Translations under genes and position numbers: made by a program | Source of the DNA: Clostridiales bacterium | GTDB lineage: Bacteria; Bacillota; Clostridia; Christensenellales; Pumilibacteraceae | Length of the DNA: 64,000 nt | Direction: 5' to 3' | Assembly: GCA_014799665.1 (NCBI GenBank) | Contig: JAAVHP010000007.1 | Location: 183,784 to 247,783, forward strand | Shown here: one piece after another, positions 33,901-42,445 of the stretch | Position numbering within the stretch: the first letter of the stretch is position 1 | Layout: every line of letters begins with the position of its first letter | The notes under the pieces: generated by a model | The model's input: the letters and a program-made list of their open reading frames with translations, nothing else | Told to the model about the DNA's origin: nothing | Databases searched by the model: none

Positions 33901-34539
33901 GTTATCAGTCATTTTCTTCGCGCGGTATTCGCATACTTAGACGTAATATGCGCCGAGCCGCATGGGGTCAATACCGCAATATGTGTTTGCCGTGATTACG
34001 TTTTTCTTAACCTGCTGCACAAAAGTATAGATTACTGTAAAGCGGACGAAAAAAGGATGGAGCTTATCAAGGCTTTGAGCATTGTTGCTTCGCGTTATTC
34101 GAATAGCGTGCATCGATTAAAATCGCATAAATTCCTCGATAACGAAAGCTTTTACGACGGTTTGGTTTGCGCTCGTGCGCTCTATCTTACGGGCGAATAC
34201 GAAAAGGCTTATTCCGTTCTAAAACGGTGTAATATTATTACTTATGCGCCGATTACAGAACCTCGCGGCGAGGAGTACGCGCTATATTATATTACGGTTG
34301 CGGAAATGCTGCTCGGTATTAGCGTAAAGGGTAAGCGCATTAAGCTTAACCCCGGACTTGCCGCTTCTTCGCCGCGGTTTAAAATCGATCTATCGTTCGG
34401 GCGGACCGTTCAAGTCGATATTGATAACGGAAATTCAAGTGGCGAGTGGAAGCTACGCATAGGTGATATAAGCTATTCGGTAAACACCGTAGACCTGGAT
34501 AATCCGCTTAGCCGTCACGTGCTTTTATTCAGAGAGTAA
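30922..34539 (+). CDS. Large membrane protein related to cyclic beta-glucan synthase/GH94 proteins, lacking the GT domain
   Basis: 1205 residues. An N-terminal membrane helix spans about 4-26. Residues 95-185 resemble the N-terminal region of NdvB-type cyclic beta-1,2-glucan synthases (GYPRLYLLCHEIV, then APLSNAEKQS). Two more helices lie at about 297-342. In NdvB a GT84 glycosyltransferase would follow; here none is seen. Instead a beta-rich region (about 370-640) leads to a GH94-like segment (650-870; FNNIICG, GVLWSPTNMPLG, RYECAFNG), then a helical region (880-1140) and a beta tail. The usual acid catalytic motif of GH94 is not evident, so activity is doubtful. The GTG start at 30922 lacks a ribosome-binding site and is uncertain. 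Family link is from motif memory, not a search. Confidence 0.6.
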   Translation: MAIIVCVEVFLIVLAIFSAVLLVFRYAVTPKKPKLGAGERLGSGALDMRIQLLAKRCKTTVNGFGVSAQALKIKKLFNRIQKRIERGDTLYGYEYELINSRELILRAERLAKSAVRLSYTWGHVDGYPRLYLLCHEIVTGTQGDVTAETLDNALSTCEKAAPLSNAEKQSYTDVIRFCLCMMLYYIVSRIHKPCDVYSNGLADGSAGKVDLDRITDIFYVCGVIDGTETDTETLNNLLEINGVDRERAKAVRAEKLARVYAQTKSIISSLNVLEKYKVVVPETVQRAKLSNWAIRVCNIAPLIGIVVIGVLTCVFIKYNYAAVFAVLSILIYAGFRLPVLIYAPTTYDFKLDFFKKLVRRNKKELIVHERVPAEIAYFGGEPELIEHEMSGKGVKVNVDNRGCVTVRKKGAGELAFDVELFLSGECGTLSLCQADGILQKHKSVYSVCDSEKQMTVGVVASPNASCCLFDITVINRTAEPRAFMLAAACTPKDRVDNIGEAISLNHAVAFCCESGVSALSFDTDGEYGCDLIGAKCNGVYNNFGGALVGMTGERAVSIGGFSKIVLKLVVVFGNSLREAERIAEYSLAGGYARYAADCASELADFGNDVLPQTTLDRFVRSSGADIAPCAPPRIFEPNARLSVGNGLFLEDGSYSQAANRFEPAPIFNNIICGKNSFIECSTNGISSLSFSAFGGTGRGAIDRPLAFAVIGENGVLWSPTNMPLGRGELRAIHYVGGTRYECAFNGCVCAMNCFTLHDKSAAVFELKINNREEFSRYFDIMFSVDGMIGENVFISSSEDIVDSCKFKEGYFVYGNIDRVNGFRSGGSTAMPTVSVSKTVPPCTERSILFVVTDGGNQIDDIENVVHKEKAWLNKFAKIKLHCSDPALEYLFGWSLYKAYSALFTQNDILIKNTAIILSALKYFDTKLVRRMLIDTLSRQSRSGRFEFDTRESIFIFGAVFDYCEFTKDKSLLSEPVSYAPSEFGGMTVTECESVISHFLRAVFAYLDVICAEPHGVNTAICVCRDYVFLNLLHKSIDYCKADEKRMELIKALSIVASRYSNSVHRLKSHKFLDNESFYDGLVCARALYLTGEYEKAYSVLKRCNIITYAPITEPRGEEYALYYITVAEMLLGISVKGKRIKLNPGLAASSPRFKIDLSFGRTVQVDIDNGNSSGEWKLRIGDISYSVNTVDLDNPLSRHVLLFRE

Positions 34540-34572
34540 GATTAGAATTTAATTATAATCGCATTAAAAGTA

Positions 34573-34601
34573 TTGTGCAACTTTTGTAATTGTGATATAA
34601 T
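34573..34601 (+). promoter_or_regulatory. Distal promoter of rarA
   Basis: TTGTGC (34573-34578), 17-bp spacer, TGA then TATAAT (34596-34601). The -10 and +1 are overlapped by an inverted repeat, TTGTGAT (34590-34596) and ATCACAA (34609-34615), 12 bases apart, which may be an operator. Confidence 0.72.
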
Positions 34602-34677
34602 GAACGAAATCACAAATTCGAAAAGAACTATACGTATCGACATGATGCAAAGAAATCGAAAAATCAATCTGTGATTG

Positions 34678-34686
34678 TGCTATACT
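34678..34686 (+). promoter_or_regulatory. Proximal extended -10 promoter of rarA
   Basis: TGC followed by TATACT (34681-34686), with no recognisable -35. The predicted +1 is 34693, four bases before the ATG at 34697, so a near-leaderless transcript. A TGTGATTGTG stretch just upstream repeats the half-site seen at the distal promoter. Confidence 0.5.
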
Positions 34687-34696
34687 TGTAAGCGAA

Positions 34697-36001
34697 ATGG
34701 ATCTATTCGATTTGACAAACAATACCGAAAAATCGGCGCCGCTCGCCGAGCGTATGCGCCCGCAGTCCTTGGATAAGTTCATAGGACAAAAGCATTTATT
34801 GCACAGCGGGTCACTTTTATTGCGCGCAATTCAGGTGGACAAGCTGGGTAGCTGTATATTCTTCGGTCCGCCGGGAACGGGGAAAACGACTCTCGCCGGC
34901 ATTATCGCTAACTCGACAAAGAGCGAGTTTGTAAAGCTCAACGCCGTTTCGTCGGGCGTTTCCGACGCAAAAAAAGTTATCGAGGACGCTACAGAGCGGC
35001 TCAGAATGTACGGCAAGCGCACGTTCTTGCTCCTCGACGAGTGCCATAGATGGAACAAGGCGCAGTCCGACTGCGTGCTTTCGGCTATCGAAACGGGCAG
35101 CATAATTTTTATCGGCTCGACTACCGAAAACCCGTTTATTTCCATGACGCGCGCTATCGTGTCGCGGTGCAGGGTGTTCGAGCTGAAATCGCTCACCGAT
35201 GACGAGATCGTGGACGGACTGAAGCGCGCCGCCGTCGATCCCAAGGGCTTGGGCGAATACAAGCTGGAAATCAAGGACGAAGCGTATCGGCATATCGCTT
35301 GGTCGAGCAATGGCGATCTTCGCAACGCATATAACGCGCTCGAACTTGCCGTGCTAACGACTCCGCCGTCAGATAACGGCGTTATCGTGATCGACGAGCA
35401 GGTCGCGCAGCAATCGACGCAGCACAGACTTCTGTCGATTGATGACAGTATGTATTACGATATGCTTTCGGCGTTTTGTAAGTCGCTCCGCGGCTGCGAT
35501 CCCGACGCGGCGCTTTACTGGGCGTTTCGATTAATAGAAGCGGGTTGCGATCCGTTGTTGCTTTTCAGGCGTATGCTGGCGCACGCGAGCGAGGACGTGG
35601 GTATGGCGGACACCTCGGCGCTTATAACCGTTACCTCGGCGCTTACAGCATACGAGCATATAGGCGTTCCCGAAGGGTATTTGTCGTTGGCACACGCAAT
35701 AATTAAGGTCACTACCGCACCGAAGTCCAATTCGGTGTACCTTGCGAAAGCGGCGGCGCAACGCGCCGTTAAATCTCATGCCGACGACGTTGTGCCCGAT
35801 TATTTGCGCGACAGAACGTACAAAACGCCCAACGACAGCGGCGCGGCGTATATCTATCCGCACGACAGTCCCGAGTATATAACTCAGCAGTATTTGCCTA
35901 AATCGCTTCAAGGCGAAGTTTTTTATAAGCCGCAGGACAACCCCAACGAGCGCAAAATAGAAGCGTTCTTGGACGCGTTACGAAAAAACAGAAAACAGTA
36001 G
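34697..36001 (+). CDS. rarA: Replication-associated recombination protein RarA (MgsA)
   Basis: AAA+ ATPase acting at stalled forks. Walker A GPPGTGKTT at about 58-66, Walker B LLLDECHRW (DExH-like, often DEIHRF), sensor FIGSTTENPF and the Arg finger SRCRVFELK. The C-terminal tetramerisation part has AHASEDVGMADTSAL and YPHDSPEYITQQYLP. 434 residues, normal. No convincing ribosome-binding site precedes the ATG, in line with the near-leaderless promoter. Confidence 0.95.
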   Translation: MDLFDLTNNTEKSAPLAERMRPQSLDKFIGQKHLLHSGSLLLRAIQVDKLGSCIFFGPPGTGKTTLAGIIANSTKSEFVKLNAVSSGVSDAKKVIEDATERLRMYGKRTFLLLDECHRWNKAQSDCVLSAIETGSIIFIGSTTENPFISMTRAIVSRCRVFELKSLTDDEIVDGLKRAAVDPKGLGEYKLEIKDEAYRHIAWSSNGDLRNAYNALELAVLTTPPSDNGVIVIDEQVAQQSTQHRLLSIDDSMYYDMLSAFCKSLRGCDPDAALYWAFRLIEAGCDPLLLFRRMLAHASEDVGMADTSALITVTSALTAYEHIGVPEGYLSLAHAIIKVTTAPKSNSVYLAKAAAQRAVKSHADDVVPDYLRDRTYKTPNDSGAAYIYPHDSPEYITQQYLPKSLQGEVFYKPQDNPNERKIEAFLDALRKNRKQ

Positions 36002-36044
36002 TATTGTTTTTGTAGAGTTAAATAAAAGATATAGGCAGGGAATT

Positions 36045-36773
36045 ATGTTAGAAATTGATCACGTATCTATGGCGTATGCCAGCGGCAAGATAAAAGCCGT
36101 GGACGATTTGTCGTTTTCGCTTAAAGAAGGCGAGATCTTCGGCTTTCTTGGTGCGAACGGTGCGGGCAAGACCACTACCATAAAAATGGCGACGGGAATA
36201 CTTCCCGTTAAGTCGGGAAGCATATCGATTTGCGGTCACGATATAACGAAAGACCCGATTGAAGCAAAACGGAATTTCGGGTTTGTTCCCGATAGTCCTA
36301 TTATTTTCGATAGGTATACGGGGCGTGAATATATCGACTTTTTGGGTGATATTTACCGCGTAGACAAAGCCGAGCGCGAGCGTATTACGCGCGATCTTCT
36401 TAAACGGTTTTCGCTTGAAGACGCGTTCGATAAACGAATAAGCGGCTACTCGCACGGCATGAAGCAAAAGATCGCGATTATCGGCGCGCTTATACACAGC
36501 CCCGCGTTGTGGATACTCGACGAGCCCATGATGGGGCTCGATCCACCCAGTGCATTTGCACTCAAAGAGCTTATGAAAGAGCATAAGGCGCAGGGTAAAA
36601 CGGTTTTCTTTTCGACGCACGTTCTCGACGTTGCCGAAAAGATTTGCGACCGTGTTGCAATTATAAACCACGGTAAGCTCGTTTTGTGCGGAGATATGGA
36701 GGAAATAAAGCGGGCTAAGGGCGACGAAAGCCTTGAAGAAATATTCATGTCGGTGGCGGGTAGCGATGAGTAA
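36045..36773 (+). CDS. ABC transporter ATP-binding protein
   Basis: 242-residue ABC ATPase: Walker A GANGAGKTTT, Q-loop region DSPIIFDRYTG, the degenerate signature ISGYSHGMKQK in place of LSGGQ, Walker B LWILDEPMMGLD and H-loop FFSTHVLD. It resembles the NatA/YtrB-like exporter class that pairs with a multi-helix permease. The next gene is that permease, overlapping by 8 bases. Substrate unknown. Confidence 0.92.
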   Translation: MLEIDHVSMAYASGKIKAVDDLSFSLKEGEIFGFLGANGAGKTTTIKMATGILPVKSGSISICGHDITKDPIEAKRNFGFVPDSPIIFDRYTGREYIDFLGDIYRVDKAERERITRDLLKRFSLEDAFDKRISGYSHGMKQKIAIIGALIHSPALWILDEPMMGLDPPSAFALKELMKEHKAQGKTVFFSTHVLDVAEKICDRVAIINHGKLVLCGDMEEIKRAKGDESLEEIFMSVAGSDE

Positions 36774-38427
36774 TTACTTGACCGTTTTAAAAGCGTTGTT
36801 TAAAAATAAGCTACGCTTCGAATTGAGCGCCAAAAAGCGAAGCAAGATAATGCTTTTTGCGGCGCTCGGATTCGCGTACTTGCTTATAATGTTCTCGCTT
36901 ATATCCGTCATTGTAGCGCTTGGGGACTTGCTTACGATTTCGATATATTCTATGGCGTGTTATTTCTTTTTGCTGATAACGGGTGCGCTTATCGTACTTA
37001 TTTTCGGTATTATAAATCTTGTAAACACGTTGTATTTATCAAAAGATACCGATTTTTATTCCATGCTTCCAATCAAATCGTCGACGGTGTTTGCCGCTAA
37101 GTTGTCGTTCGTTTATATTTCTGAAGCGGCTATAATCGTGGCAATACTGTTGCCGCTGTTTATTGCTTTCGGTATCGTCGTTCATGCCTGGGCGGCGTTC
37201 TATATAATTACAATACTTACGCTTTTGATAGTGCCCGCGCTTCCGCTGGTGCTTGCGGCGATATTCGCCGTGCCCGTAATGTATATTGCGTCGCATCTTA
37301 AAAACCGTAGCTTAGTGACGCTTATATTTTATATCGTGCTTTTCGGCGGAGGTATGGCAGTATATATTTACTTCATGTTTGCATCTTCGAACATGGGCGA
37401 GGACGAGGTCATAACCGAGGAAACGCTTAACGCAATGGTCAACGCGATACAAGCGGTGCTGTATATTCTGTATCCGTACACCGCGCTCTCCATGGCGGCG
37501 TTCGGCATTCGGTCATACGGGCTTAACGTGGCAGGCTCGATCGCTGTAAATTTACTTATCTTTATAGGCTGCTCTGCTGCGCTTATCGGCATACTCATGC
37601 TGCTTGGAAAGTTCATGTACTCGCGGTCCGCTAAGGCAAACAATCAAACGAACGATAAAGCAAAAAAGGGCGAGTTCAAACAGGGAAGTGGAATCCGCTC
37701 GCTCATAAAGCGCGAATATATTTCGTCAATGCGTACGACTCAGGTCGCGTTTCAGTGTTATGCCGTGTTCCTGCTTCCTATTATTTTTGCGATAATGTTC
37801 GGATTATCATTCGGCAATCTCGCCAATTCGATGAGTGAAGAAGGTATTGCGTTGGATAGTCGTTTCTCATCTCTTTTAACTTTTGCGACTTTTCTTGCAA
37901 TGCTTATATGTATAAATAACGCCGCGGCAACGTCCTATTCGCGGGAGGGTACTGCTCTCGCTTCGCTTAAAATTCTGCCCGTAAACGCAAAGACCGTGCT
38001 TAACGCCAAGGTTTTGGCATGGACGTTTATTGCCGTGCCCGTTACGGTGATCGGCGTTATTATAATAAACGCATTCAATTTCAGAGTAGATTATTTCTTA
38101 CTGTCATTATTCTCGTTCGTTCCGCTTAGCGTTGCGTTCATGGTGTTCGGTGCTCTGTGGGATCTTTCCGCGCCCAAGCTTAAATGGACGGACCCACGAC
38201 AGGCGGTCAAACAGAATTTGCACGTTCTGATCGGTCAGGTGTTTGGAATGATAAGCGGACTGGTTTTGATTGTGTTGTTTATCGTCCTTTTGAACTTTGA
38301 TTTAAGTTTCGACATTTTATCCGCAGTATGCTGGGCGTATATTTACGCGGTATTGATTATTTTCGTCGTTATCGACATATTATTATATAGAAAAGCCGAG
38401 GAATATTACCGAAGAATAGAAATTTAG
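36766..38427 (+). CDS. ABC transporter permease, about 12 TM segments
   Basis: A 553-residue polytopic membrane protein. Start at the ATG at 36766 (MSNYLTVLKALFKNKLRF), which overlaps the ATPase gene; the TTG at 36733 is rejected. Many hydrophobic spans are seen, for example 28-50, 60-95, 120-175, 195-225 and a second cluster from about 330 to the end. The type-2 exporter layout (two six-helix halves with a charged middle near 290-325) is inferred. A single start and one long frame argue against a broken gene. Substrate unknown. Confidence 0.85.
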   Translation: MSNYLTVLKALFKNKLRFELSAKKRSKIMLFAALGFAYLLIMFSLISVIVALGDLLTISIYSMACYFFLLITGALIVLIFGIINLVNTLYLSKDTDFYSMLPIKSSTVFAAKLSFVYISEAAIIVAILLPLFIAFGIVVHAWAAFYIITILTLLIVPALPLVLAAIFAVPVMYIASHLKNRSLVTLIFYIVLFGGGMAVYIYFMFASSNMGEDEVITEETLNAMVNAIQAVLYILYPYTALSMAAFGIRSYGLNVAGSIAVNLLIFIGCSAALIGILMLLGKFMYSRSAKANNQTNDKAKKGEFKQGSGIRSLIKREYISSMRTTQVAFQCYAVFLLPIIFAIMFGLSFGNLANSMSEEGIALDSRFSSLLTFATFLAMLICINNAAATSYSREGTALASLKILPVNAKTVLNAKVLAWTFIAVPVTVIGVIIINAFNFRVDYFLLSLFSFVPLSVAFMVFGALWDLSAPKLKWTDPRQAVKQNLHVLIGQVFGMISGLVLIVLFIVLLNFDLSFDILSAVCWAYIYAVLIIFVVIDILLYRKAEEYYRRIEI

Positions 38428-38443
38428 TTGTAGAGGTGGTTTT

Positions 38444-41122
38444 TTGGACTACTTTAATAAATCGGCAAATGAAGTATTAGCCGAGCTGAAAACTTCCGCG
38501 CAGGGACTGACTGACGGCGAAGCGGCTATGCGGCTTATTTCGAGCGGAGAGAACAAGCTCGCGGAACCCAAGAAAGAGAGCGTAGTTAAAAAGTTCTTTA
38601 AGCAGTTTACCGACGTAATGGTTATCGTACTCATAGCGGCGGCGATAGTGTCCGCCGTTATCGGCGTTGTCGAAAAACAGTACGAGGACTTTATAGACGT
38701 AGGTATTATACTGTTTATCGTTATTCTTAACGCCGTAATCGGTACAGTTCAGGAATGTAAAGCCGAAAAGGCGATGGCGTCGCTCAAAAGCATGACGGCG
38801 CCCTATTGCAAGGTGCGACGCGGCGGCGAGGTGAAAAAGGTAGCGACCTCGGCGCTCGTAAAAGGCGATATAGTTATACTCGAAGCGGGCGATATTGTTC
38901 CTGCCGATCTTCGGCTTATTTCGTGCGCTTCGTTAAAAGCCGAAACCTCGGCATTGACGGGGGAAAGCGTTGCAGAGGATAAATTTACTCGCGCAATAGA
39001 CGGCGAGGTTCCGCTCGGCGAGCGGGATAATATGCTGTTCGCTTCGAGTACCGTGACATACGGGCGCGGCGAGGGCGTTGTTACGGCGACCGGTATGAAC
39101 GCCGAAATCGGTAAGATAGCGACCATGCTCGACAGCGGCGAAAAAACAGTTACGCCGCTTCAAAAAAAGCTTAACGCAGTAGGAAAGTTCATTTCCATTG
39201 CGGTACTCGCTATCGCGGCTGCGGTGTTCGTAATGGGCATACTTTGCGCGGCGGGTACGGGGTCCGTCACCGTAGACAGCGTTATCGATTCGTTTATGAC
39301 GGCTGTCGCGCTCGCCGTTGCGGCAATCCCCGAAAGTCTTACTGCGGTTATTACCATTATTCTTGCGCTCGGCGTTCAGCGGCTTTCCAAAAAGAACGCC
39401 ATAATAAAAAAGCTTCCCGCCGTGGAAACGCTCGGCAGTACCAACGTTATCTGTTCGGATAAGACGGGCACGCTCACCATCAATAAAATGACGGTGACGG
39501 ATATTTATGCGTGCGGCTCGTTCTCGCCGAAGAAAGGCGAAGCGGTTGAGCGGCTATACAAGTGTATGTGCCTTTGCAACGACACTACCGTGAGGTTGGA
39601 ACGCGGAAACCCGCTCACTATGGGCGACCCGACCGAAACCGCGCTCGTGGATTACGCACATAAAAACGGCGTCGAAAAACTCGATCTCGATAAGGATTGT
39701 CCGCGCGTCGACGAGATACCGTTCGACTCCGATCGCAAGCTCATGACTACCGTTAATCGCGAAAAAGGCGGCGATACCGTTTATACAAAAGGCGCGCCAG
39801 ACGAGCTCATCAAACGTTGTGCGTTTATATTCGACGGTAGTTCCGTGCGTCCTATAACTCCCAAGGATAAGGCGGACATTATGTCTGCGAACAAGCAAAT
39901 GGCGGATAGGGCGTTGCGCGTTTTGGCGTACGCGTATAAGCCGAAGAATGGAGCGACGGCGGGCGATTACGAGAGCGAGCTTATATTTGTCGGGCTTTCG
40001 GGCATGATCGATCCGCCGCGCGAGGAAGTAAAGGACGCCGTAAGACTATGTAAAAGCGCGGGTATAGAAGTCGTTATGATAACGGGCGACAACCCCAATA
40101 CGGCGTTTGCAATTGCTTCGGCGCTCGGTATTGCGAGCGATACGCGCCAAACGATAACGGGCGCGGAAATTCAGAAACTGACCGACGAGCAGCTTATCGG
40201 TAAGGTCAAAAAGCTGCGCGTGTACGCACGTGTTTCGCCCGAGCATAAGGTCAGAATAGTCAAGGCGTGGCAGGCCAACGGCATGATAGTCGCAATGACG
40301 GGCGACGGAGTGAACGACGCGCCGAGTATTAAGTCCGCCGATATAGGCGTAGGCATGGGCATTACGGGCACGGAAGTAACCAAGGACGCCGCCGATATGG
40401 TGCTCAGTGACGATAATTTCGCGACGATCGTCACCGCCGTTAAGGAAGGTCGAACGATCTTCGGTAATATGCAAAAGACCATTCAATATCTTTTGGCTGC
40501 GAACCTGTCCGAGGTGCTGTCGTTATTTTTCGCGACGATAATCTTTGCGTTCTATAAACAGCCGTACGTTTTTTTACTGCCTATACAGCTATTATGGGTA
40601 AACCTCGTGACGGACAGCTTGCCCGCGCTTGCGCTCGGCATGGAACCGCCCGAAAGCGACGTAATGGCGTACCCGCCGCGCCCCGCGAGCGATAGCTTGT
40701 TCTCGGGCAAGGTGGGAGTAAATATAATCTATCAGGGCATATTCCAAACGATAATCGTGCTCGGTGTGTTCCTTGGCTGTACCTTCACGGGCTGGGGACA
40801 CGAGGTCGGCACGACTATGGCGTTCCTTTCGCTGTGCCTGACCCAGCTTTTCCACAGCTTCAACGCCAAGAGCATTACGGGCAGTATCTTCAATAAGAAC
40901 TTCTTTAAGAACAAGCTTATGTTCTTATCTTTCTTAGTCGGCGCGGCGCTCACCGTCGGGCTTGCGTTGCTGCCCGCTACGCACAAGATATTCGCGTTAC
41001 AGTGGCTTAACGGTATGCAGTGGCTTACGGTCATACTTTGCTCGGCGGCGATCATTCCCGCGGTCGAAATCGTCAAGCTGTTTATGCGTATATTCGACAG
41101 AAAAAAGTTATCCGCAAAGTAA
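38444..41122 (+). CDS. P-type Ca2+-transporting ATPase (SERCA/PMR1-like)
   Basis: P2A-type cation ATPase of 892 residues. The phosphorylated Asp is in ICSDKTGTLT. The A-domain has LTGES, the hinge has GDGVNDAPSIKSADIGV, and M6 has WVNLVTDSLPALALG (the N..TD calcium ligands). M4 reads AAIPESLTAVITI with the conserved PE. The N-terminus KSANEVLAELKTSAQGLT is typical of bacterial SERCA homologues. TTG start at 38444 behind AGAGGTGG. It lies 16 bp after the ABC permease, probably in one operon. Ca2+ is inferred from the motifs. Confidence 0.93.
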   Translation: MDYFNKSANEVLAELKTSAQGLTDGEAAMRLISSGENKLAEPKKESVVKKFFKQFTDVMVIVLIAAAIVSAVIGVVEKQYEDFIDVGIILFIVILNAVIGTVQECKAEKAMASLKSMTAPYCKVRRGGEVKKVATSALVKGDIVILEAGDIVPADLRLISCASLKAETSALTGESVAEDKFTRAIDGEVPLGERDNMLFASSTVTYGRGEGVVTATGMNAEIGKIATMLDSGEKTVTPLQKKLNAVGKFISIAVLAIAAAVFVMGILCAAGTGSVTVDSVIDSFMTAVALAVAAIPESLTAVITIILALGVQRLSKKNAIIKKLPAVETLGSTNVICSDKTGTLTINKMTVTDIYACGSFSPKKGEAVERLYKCMCLCNDTTVRLERGNPLTMGDPTETALVDYAHKNGVEKLDLDKDCPRVDEIPFDSDRKLMTTVNREKGGDTVYTKGAPDELIKRCAFIFDGSSVRPITPKDKADIMSANKQMADRALRVLAYAYKPKNGATAGDYESELIFVGLSGMIDPPREEVKDAVRLCKSAGIEVVMITGDNPNTAFAIASALGIASDTRQTITGAEIQKLTDEQLIGKVKKLRVYARVSPEHKVRIVKAWQANGMIVAMTGDGVNDAPSIKSADIGVGMGITGTEVTKDAADMVLSDDNFATIVTAVKEGRTIFGNMQKTIQYLLAANLSEVLSLFFATIIFAFYKQPYVFLLPIQLLWVNLVTDSLPALALGMEPPESDVMAYPPRPASDSLFSGKVGVNIIYQGIFQTIIVLGVFLGCTFTGWGHEVGTTMAFLSLCLTQLFHSFNAKSITGSIFNKNFFKNKLMFLSFLVGAALTVGLALLPATHKIFALQWLNGMQWLTVILCSAAIIPAVEIVKLFMRIFDRKKLSAK

Positions 41123-41142
41123 AAGAAAAATTCAAAAATATA

Positions 41143-41171
41143 TTGCAATGCGTTTAGATATGTGGTATACT
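41143..41171 (+). promoter_or_regulatory. Promoter of the dCMP deaminase gene
   Basis: TTGCAA (41143-41148), 17-bp spacer, TGG then TATACT (41166-41171). Leader about 36 bases, containing AGAGGAAA. Confidence 0.85.
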
Positions 41172-41213
41172 TTGTATTGTTAAATTCAAACGGAAAACAG
41201 AGGAAACGTATCA

Positions 41214-41699
41214 ATGGATAAGTGGGACGCGCGCTTTATGGAAATAGCGCATACGGTTGCGACTTGGTCGAGCTGCTATCAGGAAAACCGCCAGGTCGGC
41301 GCTGTTATCGCTAAGAATAAGCGCATAATGACGACAGGCTACAACGGCGCAAGCTCTGGCGTAAAGAGTTGTAAAGAAAAGGGTGTTTGCTTGCGCAGGG
41401 AGCTTAATATTCCGTCGGGCACGCGCCACGAGGTGTGCTACGCAACGCACGCAGAACAAAACGCTATTATTCAAGCGGCGAGAATGGGAATTTGCATAGA
41501 CGGCGCGACCTTGTACTGCACGCATCAGCCGTGCTCTATCTGCACTAAAATGATCATCAATAGCGGAATAACCCGAGTGGTGTACGAGGACGGTTATCCC
41601 GACGAGTTCTCGCTCGAACTTTTTGCGGAAGCGGGAGTTGCGATAGAGAAATTCGATAAGAACGGCGCACCCGATACCGTTACCAAATCGGGCAAATAA
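41214..41699 (+). CDS. dCMP deaminase family protein (ComEB-like)
   Basis: Zinc-dependent deaminase of 161 residues, converting dCMP to dUMP for dTMP synthesis. The zinc site is HAEQNAI (His and catalytic Glu) with the paired Cys in CTHQPCSICTKMI. VGAVIAKNKRIMTTGYNG is the substrate strand. The 20-residue Cys-rich insert (CKEKGVCLRRE) is usual in ComEB-type enzymes. Followed 35 bp later by a zinc-ribbon gene. Confidence 0.93.
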   Translation: MDKWDARFMEIAHTVATWSSCYQENRQVGAVIAKNKRIMTTGYNGASSGVKSCKEKGVCLRRELNIPSGTRHEVCYATHAEQNAIIQAARMGICIDGATLYCTHQPCSICTKMIINSGITRVVYEDGYPDEFSLELFAEAGVAIEKFDKNGAPDTVTKSGK

Positions 41700-41734
41700 T
41701 CAGGTAAAAACATAGGAATATGGAGGAAAATAAA

Positions 41735-42247
41735 ATGGCTAATTGTAAGCATTGCAGTCAGGAAGTACCGTCTTACGCTAAATTCTGCCCTAAGTGCGGC
41801 ATGGCGGATCCCGTCGATAATCCCACTACGCTGCCCGAAAACCCGCCTGCAGCAGCGCACGCCCCCGCGCCCGCGCCGAAAGCGGAGAAAAAGCCGCTTG
41901 ACTTCGGCTGGTTTAACAAAAGCTTCATGGTTTTGTTTGTAATATTCGGCGCTTGTGCTTTTACTTTTATGCAACTTTGCGGTGTTTACACACCGTTAGT
42001 ATCGTTTGGCTTTGGAATAACGCTCGGAGTGTTCGCATTGCTTTTCGCCTTAGCGTTCCTTGCCTGGGGTATCATCAGATTTATGTTATCGTTAGGCGAG
42101 AGCATAGAGCAAAGGAAGCTGACTCGTACGCGTGATATTATTTGCTTGGCAATTTCCATAATAGGATTTTTGTTCGTGCTTTTAATGTGCATAGCAATAT
42201 TTATCTTGGGCGACGGAATGAACGATTTAGCCGGAATGCTCGGTTGA
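41735..42247 (+). CDS. Zinc-ribbon membrane protein, function unknown
   Basis: 170 residues. The start is the ATG at 41735, because the upstream in-frame ATG (41720) overlaps the GGAGG ribosome-binding site. An N-terminal zinc ribbon has two CxxC pairs (CKHC, CPKC). It is joined by a Pro/Ala-rich linker (about 30-58) to three hydrophobic segments at about 66-87, 92-118 and 138-160. This resembles the many zinc-ribbon-plus-TM proteins of Clostridia. No function can be assigned. Confidence 0.82.
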   Translation: MANCKHCSQEVPSYAKFCPKCGMADPVDNPTTLPENPPAAAHAPAPAPKAEKKPLDFGWFNKSFMVLFVIFGACAFTFMQLCGVYTPLVSFGFGITLGVFALLFALAFLAWGIIRFMLSLGESIEQRKLTRTRDIICLAISIIGFLFVLLMCIAIFILGDGMNDLAGMLG

Positions 42248-42276
42248 TTAAAAATATAGGTTAGTATAAATTTTAT

Positions 42277-42307
42277 AAATCGTGGATGAAATACTCCGCG
42301 ATTTTTT
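42277..42307 (+). terminator. Terminator before ctsR
   Basis: AATCGTGGA (42278-42286) pairs with TCCGCGATT (42295-42303) with one wobble; TTTTTT follows. Confidence 0.85.
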
Positions 42308-42341
42308 ATTTAAAAAATTTCTTAAAAATAATTAAAAGTGC

Positions 42342-42370
42342 TTGACAAGAGAATAATAAGGTTATATAAT
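42342..42370 (+). promoter_or_regulatory. Promoter of the ctsR-mcsA-mcsB-clpC operon
   Basis: Exact consensus on both sides: TTGACA (42342-42347), 17-bp spacer, TATAAT (42365-42370). It lacks the TG extension seen at most other promoters here. It would be very strong unless repressed, and the CtsR sites begin 11 bases after it. Confidence 0.93.
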
Positions 42371-42381
42371 TCATTATAGAG

Positions 42382-42416
42382 TTTGACTATCTTTGACTTT
42401 TGACTTTTAGGTCAAA
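42382..42416 (-). promoter_or_regulatory. CtsR operator cluster
   Basis: On the minus strand the sequence AGTCAAA-GAT-AGTCAAA (42398-42382) fits the established CtsR heptad direct repeat with a 3-base NAN spacer. A further TTTGACT (42399-42405, plus strand) abuts it, and GGTCAAA (42410-42416) lies in the opposite orientation. All are just downstream of the promoter +1, so binding would block transcription; heat would relieve it. Confidence 0.88.
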
Positions 42417-42445
42417 GCAGTCTAACAATTGTAAGGAGGTGCGGC

